A stretch of 64,000 nucleotides of DNA from Sphingopyxis panaciterrae (GTDB lineage Bacteria; Pseudomonadota; Alphaproteobacteria; Sphingomonadales; Sphingomonadaceae): positions 372,001 to 436,000 of the forward strand of contig NZ_JAASQN010000002.1 in NCBI RefSeq assembly GCF_011762125.1, read 5' to 3'. Within the stretch, counting starts at the first letter, position 1; the number at the start of each line of letters is the position of its first letter. The translations under genes and the position numbers were made by a program. The notes below the pieces were generated by a model. That model searched no databases, was not told the origin of the DNA, and worked only from the letters and a program-made list of their open reading frames with translations. Shown here piece after piece: positions 47,551 to 63,582 of this stretch.

Positions 47551-47644
47551 CTCACCCCGGACTTGATCCGGGGTCCCGCTTGACCTCGAAAACTGCGCTA
47601 CTTTCAGAAAAAGCGGGATCCCGGGTCAAGCCCGGGATGACGAA
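47551..47644. repeat. Dispersed nested palindrome, family A
   Basis: Left arm CTCACCCCGGACTTGATCCG / GGGTCCCGC; right arm AGCGGGATCCCGGGTCAAGC / CCGGGATGACGAA. The right flank GGTGAGTGGAGCTCATGGCA and the hairpin ATGGCAGTTTCCCACCCC at 47659-47687 repeat the layout of 10161-10299 almost exactly. Confidence 0.9.
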
Positions 47645-47756
47645 GGTGAGTGGAGCTCATGGCAGTTTCCCACCCCGAAACCCCCATCCTTCCTCTGTCT
47701 CCGCCCATGGAGAATGCCTTCCTCGAAAAACGCCGACTCCAACCAAGAGCCGGCCA

Positions 47757-48155
47757 TCATCGCGATCCGAAACGCTCTTTCGCGGCGGGGGTAACCGGCG
47801 TGAAGAGCCCGACGAGCGTCCCCTCCGGATCGCGAAATTGCACGCTGCGATTGCCCCATGGCATCAGCTTCGGTTCGTGCACCCATTCGACCCGGTCTTT
47901 CAGGCGCGCGAAATCGGCATCGACATCGTCCACCATATATTCGACGATCGCCGTCCGATTGGCCGCGGGTTCGGCGCTGCCTGCGCGAAACAGCGCCACC
48001 GTTTCGGCGCTCCCGATGGCGAGCGTCGCGCCCGGCGTGACGATCTCGGCAAATTCCGGCGCCAGCCAGTCGGCCTGCCGGCCGGTCACCATTTCGTAAA
48101 AGCCGACCAGGCTGTCGATATCGGCCGCGATCAGGCGGGTGGAGGCGAATTTCAT
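47757..48155 (-). CDS. VOC/glyoxalase-fold protein
   Basis: A 132-residue single-domain VOC protein starting MKFASTRLIAADIDSLVGFY, with TGRQADWLAPEFAEIVTPGA, VEYMVDDVDADFARL and NRSVQFRDPEGTLVGLFTPV. The reaction is unknown. It diverges across about 90 bases from a WYL-type regulator, an arrangement typical of a regulator and its target, so it is probably controlled by the neighbour. Confidence 0.88.
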   Translation of the reverse strand: MKFASTRLIAADIDSLVGFYEMVTGRQADWLAPEFAEIVTPGATLAIGSAETVALFRAGSAEPAANRTAIVEYMVDDVDADFARLKDRVEWVHEPKLMPWGNRSVQFRDPEGTLVGLFTPVTPAAKERFGSR

Positions 48156-48245
48156 CAGGGTTCCTTTGGCAAGTCATTCCGGCACAGCGCCGAAAAGGCC
48201 TTGTTGCACAGGCCTGCTGCCATCATCATGTCAGCAGGAGTCAGT

Positions 48246-48980
48246 ATGATGCGCCGCGCCGACCGCCTGTTCCAGATCATCCAGATCCTGCGCCGGTCGG
48301 CCCGGCCCGTGACGGGCGCCGCGCTGGCGGCGGAGCTCGAAGTATCGACGCGGACCGTCTATCGCGACATGGCCGACCTGATCGGCCAGCGCGTGCCGGT
48401 CACCGGCGAAGCGGGCTTCGGCTATCTGCTCGCCGCAGACTATGACATGCCGCCGCTGATGCTCACCCCCGACGAGATCGAGGCGGTCGTTCTGGGGTCG
48501 CAGTGGGTGGCCGAGCGCGGCGACCGGTCGCTTGCGCTGGCGGCGCGAGACGTCATTGCAAAGATCGCCGCGGTGGTGCCCGCTCATCTGCGTCCGTTCG
48601 TCGAACAGCCCGGCGTCGCGGCGAAGCCGAGGCTGGGCGGGTTCGATCACCTCGACACGCCGGTCGACATCACCCGCCTTCGAAATGCCATCCGCGACGG
48701 CCTGAAGCTGCGGCTTGGCTATCGTTCGGCGAGCGGCGAGACCAGTGAGCGGACGATATGGCCGATCGTCCTTGGCTATGCGGAAACCGAACGCATGCTC
48801 ATCGCCTGGTGCGAACTGCGTCAGGACTTCCGCCATTTTCGTACCGACCGAATGACCAGGGTCGACATAACCGGCGAAGCGATCGGGGTCCGGACCGGCG
48901 ACCTGCGCCGCCACTGGCAAAAATGGCGAGCCGGGCAAATCGCCGATCGGGATCCAGCTTCCCCATTCTCGTCACCCTGA
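48246..48980 (+). CDS. YafY-type helix-turn-helix/WYL transcriptional regulator
   Basis: A 244-residue regulator. The DeoR-like HTH is at the N terminus (RADRLFQIIQILRRSARPVT, VSTRTVYRDMADLIGQ) and the WYL-like ligand domain lies in the second half (RLGYRSASGETSERTIWPIV, ERMLIAWCELRQDFRHFRTD). A ribosome site GGAG precedes tandem ATGs at 48246/48249. It probably controls the divergent VOC gene. Its C terminus runs into the palindrome at 48968. Confidence 0.9.
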   Translation: MMRRADRLFQIIQILRRSARPVTGAALAAELEVSTRTVYRDMADLIGQRVPVTGEAGFGYLLAADYDMPPLMLTPDEIEAVVLGSQWVAERGDRSLALAARDVIAKIAAVVPAHLRPFVEQPGVAAKPRLGGFDHLDTPVDITRLRNAIRDGLKLRLGYRSASGETSERTIWPIVLGYAETERMLIAWCELRQDFRHFRTDRMTRVDITGEAIGVRTGDLRRHWQKWRAGQIADRDPASPFSSP

Positions 48981-49000
48981 ACTTGTTTCAGCATGACGAG
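48968..49000. repeat. Short palindrome of the CTCGTCA...TGACGAG type
   Basis: CTCGTCACCCTGAACTTG and TTTCAGCATGACGAG form an imperfect hairpin, a sphingomonad-type palindrome distinct from family A in its core. A further copy of ATGGCAGTTTCCCACCCC lies at 49007. The repeat overlaps the stop codon region of the upstream regulator. Confidence 0.8.
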
Positions 49001-49042
49001 GTTTAAATGGCAGTTTCCCACCCCGAAACCGCTCCAACGAAA

Positions 49043-49072
49043 AAGCCCCGCCGGATCGCTCCGGCGGGGCTT
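49043..49072 (-). terminator. Rho-independent terminator of the rpoBC operon
   Basis: Perfect 13-base arms AAGCCCCGCCGGA / TCCGGCGGGGCTT surround a TCGC loop, followed on the minus strand by TTTTCGTTG. It lies 28 bases beyond the rpoC stop and closes the operon. Confidence 0.9.
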
Positions 49073-49100
49073 GTTTCTATCCGTCCGAAGACCGGGGAGC

Positions 49101-53384
<4,284 letters not shown>

Positions 53385-53402
53385 ATTCTAGCTCCACTCT
53401 TC

Positions 53403-53425
53403 CCCCCTCGCATGGGCGAAGGGGG
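53403..53425. other. Hairpin in the rpoB-rpoC spacer
   Basis: CCCCCT at 53403-53408 pairs with AGGGGG at 53420-53425 around an 11-base loop in the 54-base gap between rpoB and rpoC. It may slow or process the transcript between the subunits; there is no T tract, so it is not a strong terminator. Confidence 0.55.
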
Positions 53426-53438
53426 TGAGGAAAAGATC

Positions 53439-57617
<4,179 letters not shown>

Positions 57618-57666
57618 AAGTGATTGTCTCGCCTGTCAAAAATCAAAATCGCGAGCGCTTCGACGC

Positions 57667-57704
57667 AAAAAAGCCGCAGGCAACCGTTGCCGGTTTACCG
57701 CAGC
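57667..57704 (-). terminator. Terminator-like hairpin in the rpoB leader, possible attenuator
   Basis: On the minus strand GCTGCGGTAAACC pairs with GGTTGCCTGCGGC (two mismatches, two G-T pairs) around GGCAAC and is followed by TTTTTT. It lies about 50 bases upstream of the rpoB ATG and downstream of the promoter at 57794-57822. A terminator here would be read before rpoB, so partial termination or a regulated attenuator is likely. The structure is seen; its function is inferred. Confidence 0.6.
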
Positions 57705-57793
57705 TTTCCACGCCTGTCGAAATCCCCAACGACCTATCCGTACAGCCCGTTGCGCAAAGTCAGGCTCTATCTCGGACGGTGGGGTGTGACGGC

Positions 57794-57822
57794 GATATAG
57801 GATTGGGGGTGCACAGTGTCAA
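57794..57822 (-). promoter_or_regulatory. Sigma-70-type promoter of rpoBC
   Basis: On the minus strand TTGACA (57817-57822) is a perfect -35 and TATATC (57794-57799) a good -10 element, 17 bases apart. Transcription would start about 170 bases before the rpoB ATG, giving a long leader that contains the terminator-like hairpin. No other gene lies between. Confidence 0.78.
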
Positions 57823-57848
57823 CGGGTGGGGGCAAGGTTCGAGCGGGA

Positions 57849-57877
57849 ATGTCGGCTTTGGGGTGGGAAGCCGACAT
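57849..57877. repeat. Perfect hairpin with TGGGGTGGG loop
   Basis: The 10-base arms ATGTCGGCTT / AAGCCGACAT enclose TGGGGTGGG. It is a clean version of the GGCTTTGGGGTGGGAA module found beside the dispersed palindromes, here between the rpoB promoter and the family A copy at 57893. The gene-free interval 57618-58036 contains only these elements. Confidence 0.85.
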
Positions 57878-57892
57878 AGGTACCACCCTACT

Positions 57893-57989
57893 TTCGTCAT
57901 CCCGGGCTTGACCCGGGATCCCGTTTTTTTGTGGACGCCAACGGTTTTCGAGGTCAAGCGGGACCCCGAATCAAGTCCGGGGTGACGAA
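57893..57989. repeat. Dispersed nested palindrome, family A
   Basis: Left arm TTCGTCATCCCGGGCTTGAC / CCGGGATCCCGT; right arm AGCGGGACCCCGAATCAAGT / CCGGGGTGACGAA. It is upstream of the rpoB promoter and follows the hairpin at 57849. Confidence 0.9.
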
Positions 57990-58036
57990 GAAGGACATGG
58001 CAGCTTCCAGCCGAAACCAGCTGCGCTCCTCGCCCT

Positions 58037-58720
58037 CTAGAATATCCCTTTCAACAACCCCGCCGGGTTCCGCCGCAACGCCGCCTCTTCCCCCGCCATA
58101 TAGTGAAAAATGCCTTTCAGCGCCTGCTCGGTCACCGACCGGGTCAGCCCGTCATGCGTCAAGCCGGCCGACGCCATCAACTGGTTGCCCTTCGACAACT
58201 GGTCGAGCTGGCGAAAGGCGCCGACATTGTCGAGCGCCGATCCGATGAGCGGCGAGACCTTCGTGAACAACACCCCGCCCGCGCTCGTCTGCAAATAGCG
58301 CGTCGCACCATCATTCTTCGTCACCAGCGCCGGCGCGTCGGTCCAGCGCAGATCATCGATCGCGGTACGGAAGATCGGCTTGGCCTCGCCCGCCGCCTTG
58401 CCGCCGGCATCGTTCAAGCTCTTGGTCAGATTGGTCGTCAGACCAAGCTTGTCGCCCATGCCGAACAGCTTCGAGGCGAGCTTCCCGCCCGCCCCCGGCA
58501 ACAAGATGCGCACCGCGGTGTCGCGATAGAAGGCGCCGGGCGCGGCCAGCTTGTCGAGCGCGCCGTCGGAGGCGCCCGCGATCAGCCCCTTCACCCCGCT
58601 CTTGGGCAGCTTCGCCATCGCCCACGGCGCATGCATCAATGCAAACACCCCGGCTGCCCCCGCCAGCATCGCCCGGCGCGCGAGCATATCCCTGCTAACT
58701 TCCGTGGCGTCATCTTCCAT
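58037..58720 (-). CDS. DUF4197-type exported protein
   Basis: A 227-residue protein starting MEDDATEVSRDMLARRAMLA; the hydrophobic GAAGVFALMHAPWAMA preceded by RR suggests a signal or Tat-like peptide. The body matches DUF4197 in outline: AGASDGALDKLAAPGAFYRD, LTTNLTKSLNDAGGKAAGEA, LQTSAGGVLFTKVSPLIGSA and GIFHYMAGEEAALRRNPAGL. The function is unknown. It is last on the minus strand before rpoB's upstream region. Confidence 0.85.
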   Translation of the reverse strand: MEDDATEVSRDMLARRAMLAGAAGVFALMHAPWAMAKLPKSGVKGLIAGASDGALDKLAAPGAFYRDTAVRILLPGAGGKLASKLFGMGDKLGLTTNLTKSLNDAGGKAAGEAKPIFRTAIDDLRWTDAPALVTKNDGATRYLQTSAGGVLFTKVSPLIGSALDNVGAFRQLDQLSKGNQLMASAGLTHDGLTRSVTEQALKGIFHYMAGEEAALRRNPAGLLKGIF

Positions 58721-58785
58721 GGCGACTCTCTCCCGCGGCTTCTTAAGCCCGGAGACTATCAGCAAAACACGCTATCGCGAAACGC

Positions 58786-59502
58786 CTAGGCGCGGCTGGC
58801 CAGCCCGTCGATCTTCGCCTCGATCCGCTCGAGCCGCCCGGCAATCTCGCCATTCACCCCGCCCGGCAACGCGAGCACCGGCATGATATAGATCGCAACC
58901 CGCTGCCGCACCTCCGCGAAGGCCGCATAATCGTCGGCGCCGAGGACGAGCATCTGATGGAGCAGCCATTCGAGCAGCCGTTCGAGGTCATCGGGCGGCG
59001 TCCATTGCCCCGACGCCGCCGCACCTTCGAGCATCGACCGCACGAGCGCCCCGGTGATCGATTTGTGCGCGGCGAGGAAGATCGAGAAATCGTCGTGCAG
59101 CAGCCCTTCCTGCGCGACCTTGTGGATCCATGGCGTGTTGCAGATACTCTCGATCCCACCCGCGATCACTTGCTCGAGTCGGTCCTCGATCGGTCCCAGT
59201 CCGACCGCGATCTGCCCGCTACGCTCCAGATACGGTCCCGCCAGATGCTGGAGCAAGGCGAGCAGCAGCCCCTCGCGATTGCCGAACCAGCGGTAGAGTG
59301 TTGCGCGCGACACGCCGGATTCGCGCACGACATGATCGATCGTGACGTCGCGAAACCCGACGCGGGTGACGACCGCGGCGGTCGCGTCGAGCGCCGCCTC
59401 GCGGCCGCCCTGCCCGCTCTGCCCGCCAGAAACCCGCGGATTTGCGTCGATTGTCGCGATCTTCGCCTCCCTTGATAAGGCACGGCGGGTATCATATCCC
59501 AT
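58786..59502 (-). CDS. TetR/AcrR-family regulator
   Basis: A 238-residue regulator with the TetR HTH at about residues 38-83 (ALDATAAVVTRVGFRDVTID, then GVSRATLYRWFGNREGLLLA). The C-terminal ligand domain is Leu-rich and not recognised. An ATG four codons upstream is possible. It diverges from the TonB-dependent receptor across about 110 bases that contain two palindromes, so it probably represses that receptor and itself. Confidence 0.9.
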   Translation of the reverse strand: MGYDTRRALSREAKIATIDANPRVSGGQSGQGGREAALDATAAVVTRVGFRDVTIDHVVRESGVSRATLYRWFGNREGLLLALLQHLAGPYLERSGQIAVGLGPIEDRLEQVIAGGIESICNTPWIHKVAQEGLLHDDFSIFLAAHKSITGALVRSMLEGAAASGQWTPPDDLERLLEWLLHQMLVLGADDYAAFAEVRQRVAIYIMPVLALPGGVNGEIAGRLERIEAKIDGLASRA

Positions 59503-59523
59503 TTGATGAGGCAAATGCTTGCG

Positions 59524-59546
59524 CTTATCTCACTTAGTGTGATAAG
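59524..59546. promoter_or_regulatory. Palindromic operator between the TetR and TonB-receptor genes
   Basis: CTTATCTCAC and GTGTGATAAG form 10-base arms with one mismatch around TTA, centred about 76 bases before the receptor ATG and 33 bases from the TetR start. The position and symmetry fit a TetR-family operator acting in both directions. Confidence 0.72.
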
Positions 59547-59558
59547 TGGCCTTCAACG

Positions 59559-59572
59559 TCTCATGAATGAGA
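59559..59572. promoter_or_regulatory. Second palindrome in the TetR/receptor spacer
   Basis: TCTCAT-GA-ATGAGA is a perfect 6-base-arm palindrome 12 bases downstream of the first operator, within the flanking GTCTC...GAGAC. It may be a second regulator-binding site or part of the receptor leader. Confidence 0.55.
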
Positions 59573-59610
59573 GACTGGTTTCAGCCGGTCCGGGACGGGA
59601 GGAGAGAAAT

Positions 59611-61968
59611 ATGACCCGACGCATCCTGCTGCTGCTCGCGAGCGCCAGCATCGCCGCTACCGCCCAGGCCCAGACGACCGCGAGCGACGCCGCGGCGAAT
59701 ACTCCGGCTGATGACAGCGCCCAGCCTTCGGGCATCACCGATATCGTCGTTACCGCGCGCCGCACCAACGAAGCCGCGCAGACGATCCCGCTCGCGATCA
59801 CCGTGCTCGGCGGCCAGCAGCTCACCGACACCAATGTCCAGGACATCGGCGACATCGCGCAGCAGACGCCGAACTTCTTCGTCCAGACCTCCAGCGCCGA
59901 TCCGACCGGTGTCCTCCTCACCATCCGCGGCCAGTCGCAGCAGGATTCGATCCTGACCATCGAATCCCCGATCGGCGTCTATGTTGACGGAGTGAATTAT
60001 ATCCGCTCGTCGAACCTCGAAACCGCGCTGACCGACGTCGAACGCGTCGAAGTGTTGCGCGGGCCGCAAGGCACCTTGTTCGGCAAGAATACCACCGGCG
60101 GCGCGATCAACATCACGACGCGCCAGCCCGATCTCGATGCGGTCGGCGGCTATGTAAAGCTCAGCGCCGCGACGCACGACCGTTATGGCGCGACCGGCGT
60201 CCTCAACCTGCCGCTCATCGACGATGTGCTCGGCGTGCGCATCCTTGCGCAGCGGATCGAGGACGGCTCGCTCGGCGTCAACGGCCTCGGCGACGGGATC
60301 GGCGGCAAGAAGCAGACCGCTTTCCGGACCAACTGGCTGTTCAAGCCGAACGACAGCGTTACCTGGGCGATCTCGGCCGACTATACCCGTACCCGCGGCG
60401 ACGCGCCGGTCAGCAAGCTCGCCTTCGTCAGCCCCTTCCCCAGCCCCGCGCCGGGCACGCCGAACCCCGCCCCGGCGCTGATCGACATCGCGATCAGCCA
60501 GGGCATCCTCGATCCGGCGCTCCTCGCCGACCCCGAAGCCAACGCCGCCGCGATCGGCGCGGCGCTGGGACAGGCGCACACGCTTTTCACCGGCCTCGTC
60601 GGCCGGCGCGGCTATTACGACAATGATGCAACGGGCGCGCAGGGCAGTTTTGCGCGCACCTATGGCGTCAGCTCGAACCTGGCGGTCGAGCTGACGCCAA
60701 CCTTGTCGTTCCGCTCGATCTCGGCGGCGCGCTGGCTGAAACGCTGGCTCGATGTCGACCTCGACAGCTCGCCCTTCACCCTGCTCGAGGCCGAACTCGC
60801 CAGCCGCGCGAAAAACCTCAGCCAGGAATTCCAGTTCAGCGGCGAAATCGGCGACCGCATCGACTGGATCACCGGCGTCTATTTCAACGAGGAAACCGGC
60901 CGCGACTTCTCGCGCGCGACCGCGCTCGGGACGATCAACGCGACCAACCCCAACCTCACCGACGGCTTCGTCAAGAACAGCAGCTGGGCCGCCTTCGGCC
61001 AGGTCATCGCCGACCTGACCGACAGCGTCCGCTTTACCGGCGGGCTGCGCTGGACCGAGGAAAGCAAGGAACTGCGCTCGTTCAACCGTTCGTCGGGGGG
61101 CGCGGTGTGCAACATCCCGCCCGAACTCCAGCTCGGCGGCACCTGCCAGGCGCGATTCAAGGATAATTTCTCCGACTACAGCTATCTCGCCAGCCTCGAC
61201 TGGACGATCCGCCCGGGCATGCTCGTCTACGCCCGCACCGCGCGCGGCTTCAAGGGCGGCGGGCAGAATTTGCGCGGCACCGGCAGCGCCGACAGCTTCG
61301 CCGCCTTCGCCCCCGAAGTCGTCACCGATTATGAGGTCGGGGCCAAGGCCGATTTCTTCGACCGCCGCCTCCGCCTCAACGTCGCGCTGTTCCAGGCGAA
61401 CTACAGCGATATCCAGCGCACGATCGTCCAGGCTTCTCCGGGCGGCGCGATCGTCAGCCTCGTCACCAACGCGGCGCGCGCGCGCATTCGCGGCGCCGAG
61501 GCCGAAATCACCGCGGTGCCCGTCGACGGGCTGACGCTGTCGGGCGGTTTCGGGGTCAACGATGCCAAATATCTCGACTTCACCGACATCACCGGCGATC
61601 GCTCGAACGAGCCGTTTCAATTTCCCAAATACAGCTACCGCCTCGCCGCGACCTACAGCACCCCGACCGGGGCCGGCGACCTGCGGCTGAGTGTCGACTG
61701 GAACTGGCGCAGCGCGACCCAGCTCGTCGGCTCGGCGATCTACCGCGATAGCCTGCGCCAGCCCGCCTACGGCCTGCTCGGCGCGCGCATCGCGCTCGAT
61801 ATCGACAGCCTGAACAGCGAGGTCGCAATCTTCGGCACCAATCTCACCAACCGCCATTATGCGGTGTCGGGGGTGCAGTTCGACAACAGCCTGGGGTTCA
61901 ACACCCTTTATGCCGGCGACCCGCGCGTGATCGGCCTGCAACTGACAACACGGTTTGGCGGCGGGTGA
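59611..61968 (+). CDS. TonB-dependent outer-membrane receptor
   Basis: A 785-residue receptor with signal peptide MTRRILLLLASASIAATAQA, a TonB-box-like segment GITDIVVTARRTNEAAQTIP, the plug domain (GVYVDGVNYIRSSNLETALT, VERVEVLRGPQGTLFGKNTT) and a beta barrel ending in an aromatic-poor TTRFGGG. The type is common in sphingomonads for uptake of siderophores, sugars or aromatics; the substrate is unknown. GGGAGGAG precedes the ATG. It is likely repressed by the divergent TetR protein. Confidence 0.93.
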   Translation: MTRRILLLLASASIAATAQAQTTASDAAANTPADDSAQPSGITDIVVTARRTNEAAQTIPLAITVLGGQQLTDTNVQDIGDIAQQTPNFFVQTSSADPTGVLLTIRGQSQQDSILTIESPIGVYVDGVNYIRSSNLETALTDVERVEVLRGPQGTLFGKNTTGGAINITTRQPDLDAVGGYVKLSAATHDRYGATGVLNLPLIDDVLGVRILAQRIEDGSLGVNGLGDGIGGKKQTAFRTNWLFKPNDSVTWAISADYTRTRGDAPVSKLAFVSPFPSPAPGTPNPAPALIDIAISQGILDPALLADPEANAAAIGAALGQAHTLFTGLVGRRGYYDNDATGAQGSFARTYGVSSNLAVELTPTLSFRSISAARWLKRWLDVDLDSSPFTLLEAELASRAKNLSQEFQFSGEIGDRIDWITGVYFNEETGRDFSRATALGTINATNPNLTDGFVKNSSWAAFGQVIADLTDSVRFTGGLRWTEESKELRSFNRSSGGAVCNIPPELQLGGTCQARFKDNFSDYSYLASLDWTIRPGMLVYARTARGFKGGGQNLRGTGSADSFAAFAPEVVTDYEVGAKADFFDRRLRLNVALFQANYSDIQRTIVQASPGGAIVSLVTNAARARIRGAEAEITAVPVDGLTLSGGFGVNDAKYLDFTDITGDRSNEPFQFPKYSYRLAATYSTPTGAGDLRLSVDWNWRSATQLVGSAIYRDSLRQPAYGLLGARIALDIDSLNSEVAIFGTNLTNRHYAVSGVQFDNSLGFNTLYAGDPRVIGLQLTTRFGGG

Positions 61969-62012
61969 AGGAGCGGCAGGTTAGGGGGGAGCTGTCATAG
62001 GCATCACCCACT

Positions 62013-62124
62013 TTCGTCATCCCGGGCTTGACCCGGGATTCCGCTTTTTTAAGTCATCTGCTATTTTCGAGGGCACTGCTATTTTCAAGAGCAAGCGGGA
62101 CCCCGGATCAAGTCCGGGTAACGA
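62013..62124. repeat. Dispersed nested palindrome, family A with expanded loop
   Basis: Left arm TTCGTCATCCCGGGCTTGAC / CCGGGATTCCGC; right arm AGCGGGACCCCGGATCAAGT / CCGGGTAACGA. The loop contains a short duplication, CTGCTATTTTCGAGGGCA then CTGCTATTTTCAAGAGCA, absent from other copies. It lies between the receptor and the OmpA gene. Confidence 0.88.
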
Positions 62125-62232
62125 TGATGAAGATGTCCGCAACCGGCCGTTTGCCGCCGTTCTTATTCCCTCTCGCTTGCGGGAGGGGTCGGGGGTGGGC
62201 AGCGACGGTGCGAATGCCCACCCCGACCTTTG

Positions 62233-63159
62233 TTAAATGCCGTCCAGGCCCTTGCTGACCAGGATATTCACCGCAACACGGCGATTTTGCGCCTTGCCTT
62301 CGACGGTATCATTGCTCGCCGCCGGGTCCGCTGCCGCCATGCCCGTGGGGGTCAGCATGCGATAGGGCTTCCAGCCGCAGGCCTGCTGAAGATAATTGAC
62401 GACGCCGCCGGCCCGCTTTTCGCTGAGCTCCTGGTTGATTTCCTGGCTTCCGGTGGAATCGGTGTAACCGACCACGAGCAACAGCGCATTGTCCATTCCT
62501 TCGGCCGAGTTGGCGGCCGCGCAAAGATCGGCTTTCGCCTGCTCGGACAGCACCGCCTTGCCCGTGTCGAAATTCACGTTGGTCGTGCCTTTGACATTAT
62601 ATTGATCGATATCGCCCATGCGGCCGCGCAGCCCCTCGGTTGCCGCGGTCTGTTCGGCAAAGCGCTGGTCGGTGCCGTTACGGATCATCGTCGCCGTCTT
62701 CAGGTCCTTGTTCTTCAGTTCGACCTGGCTGGCCACCAGGCCGCCGTCCCACTGCAATGTCTCGACCGCGACCGGCAGGCCGTTGAGCAGCGATGCCGCG
62801 GCAAGCTTGCTGCTGCTGAGGCCCAAAAATCCGCCTTTCGACTTGATCCGGGTCGTATCGTTGATCGCGATGATCGTATTGGCGCCGTCGGCGGTCGTGA
62901 CCTGCATCGTGCCGTCGCCGCGCGCTGAAATAATGCCTTCGACCTCGGGCCCCTTGGTCATCGCGGCCGCATCGGGCGTTGTCTGCGAGCCATATACGGT
63001 CGTCATGACGTCGCCACTGGTCGCTTCCTGCGGCTGCGCGTCCTGCGGTTGCGCCTCCTGCGGCTCGGCGTCCTGCTGCTGCGCGGCCAGACCCGCCGGC
63101 CCGGCCAGCATCGCTGCCATCAACAAAATTTTTGGATATTTGGAAACGCTACTCATCAT
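62233..63159 (-). CDS. OmpA-family outer-membrane protein with N-terminal DUF5666-like region
   Basis: A 308-residue exported protein: signal peptide YPKILLMAAMLAGPAGLAAQ, then a QDAEPQEAQPQDAQPQEA imperfect repeat. Next comes a beta-rich DUF5666-like region (VEGIISARGDGTMQVTTADG), and finally the OmpA peptidoglycan-binding domain (TNVNFDTGKAVLSEQAKADL, YTDSTGSQEINQELSEKRAG, AQNRRVAVNILV). It probably anchors the outer membrane to peptidoglycan. The ribosome site AGGAGTAGG precedes tandem ATGs at 63159/63156. Confidence 0.9.
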   Translation of the reverse strand: MMSSVSKYPKILLMAAMLAGPAGLAAQQQDAEPQEAQPQDAQPQEATSGDVMTTVYGSQTTPDAAAMTKGPEVEGIISARGDGTMQVTTADGANTIIAINDTTRIKSKGGFLGLSSSKLAAASLLNGLPVAVETLQWDGGLVASQVELKNKDLKTATMIRNGTDQRFAEQTAATEGLRGRMGDIDQYNVKGTTNVNFDTGKAVLSEQAKADLCAAANSAEGMDNALLLVVGYTDSTGSQEINQELSEKRAGGVVNYLQQACGWKPYRMLTPTGMAAADPAASNDTVEGKAQNRRVAVNILVSKGLDGI

Positions 63160-63406
63160 CCTACTCCTGCAATGAGCCGCCCCCGCGGGTTGATCGCCCT
63201 TTCCGGCACAGTCATAATCTCTGCAAGACTGTTGATTCGGCCGTGTGGTCAGTTCGAGCGCATTGTGCGGCGAGCCGTTGAAAATCGCGCCGTGCGCCCG
63301 GCATTCGGGGCGTTTGCAACCGCGTCGGAGAGGCGTTTCCTGACGATTGCAGGCGGCTTGCCTGTCCGGAACTGCGGTTGGCGACTGGAAGCTGCCATTC
63401 CCTTTT

Positions 63407-63524
63407 TTCGTCACCCTCGGGCAAGGCAGGTGACTGCGCGACTTGATCCGGGGGCCCGCTTGACCTCAAAAACTGCTCGTGCCCCCAAAAAGGCCGGGTC
63501 CCGGGTCAGGCCCGGGATGACGAA
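63407..63524. repeat. Dispersed nested palindrome, family A, with insertion
   Basis: Left arm TTCGTCACCCTCGG followed by an insertion (GCAAGGCAGGTGACTGCGCG) before ACTTGATCCGGGGGCCCGC; right arm GGGTCCCGGGTCAGGC / CCGGGATGACGAA. It is the most diverged copy here. The right flank carries CCTACCCCAAAGCCCCC, the module also seen at other copies. The interval 63160-63582 has no gene. Confidence 0.82.
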
Positions 63525-63582
63525 GCTGTATGGCGCAACGGCGCTCCCTACCCCAAAGCCCCCTTCAACGCTGGCTTACCCC

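Noticed and set aside
59581..61941. Minus-strand 786-codon frame opposite the TonB receptor
   Set aside because: The plus frame has a signal peptide, plug domain and ribosome site; the minus frame is compositional.
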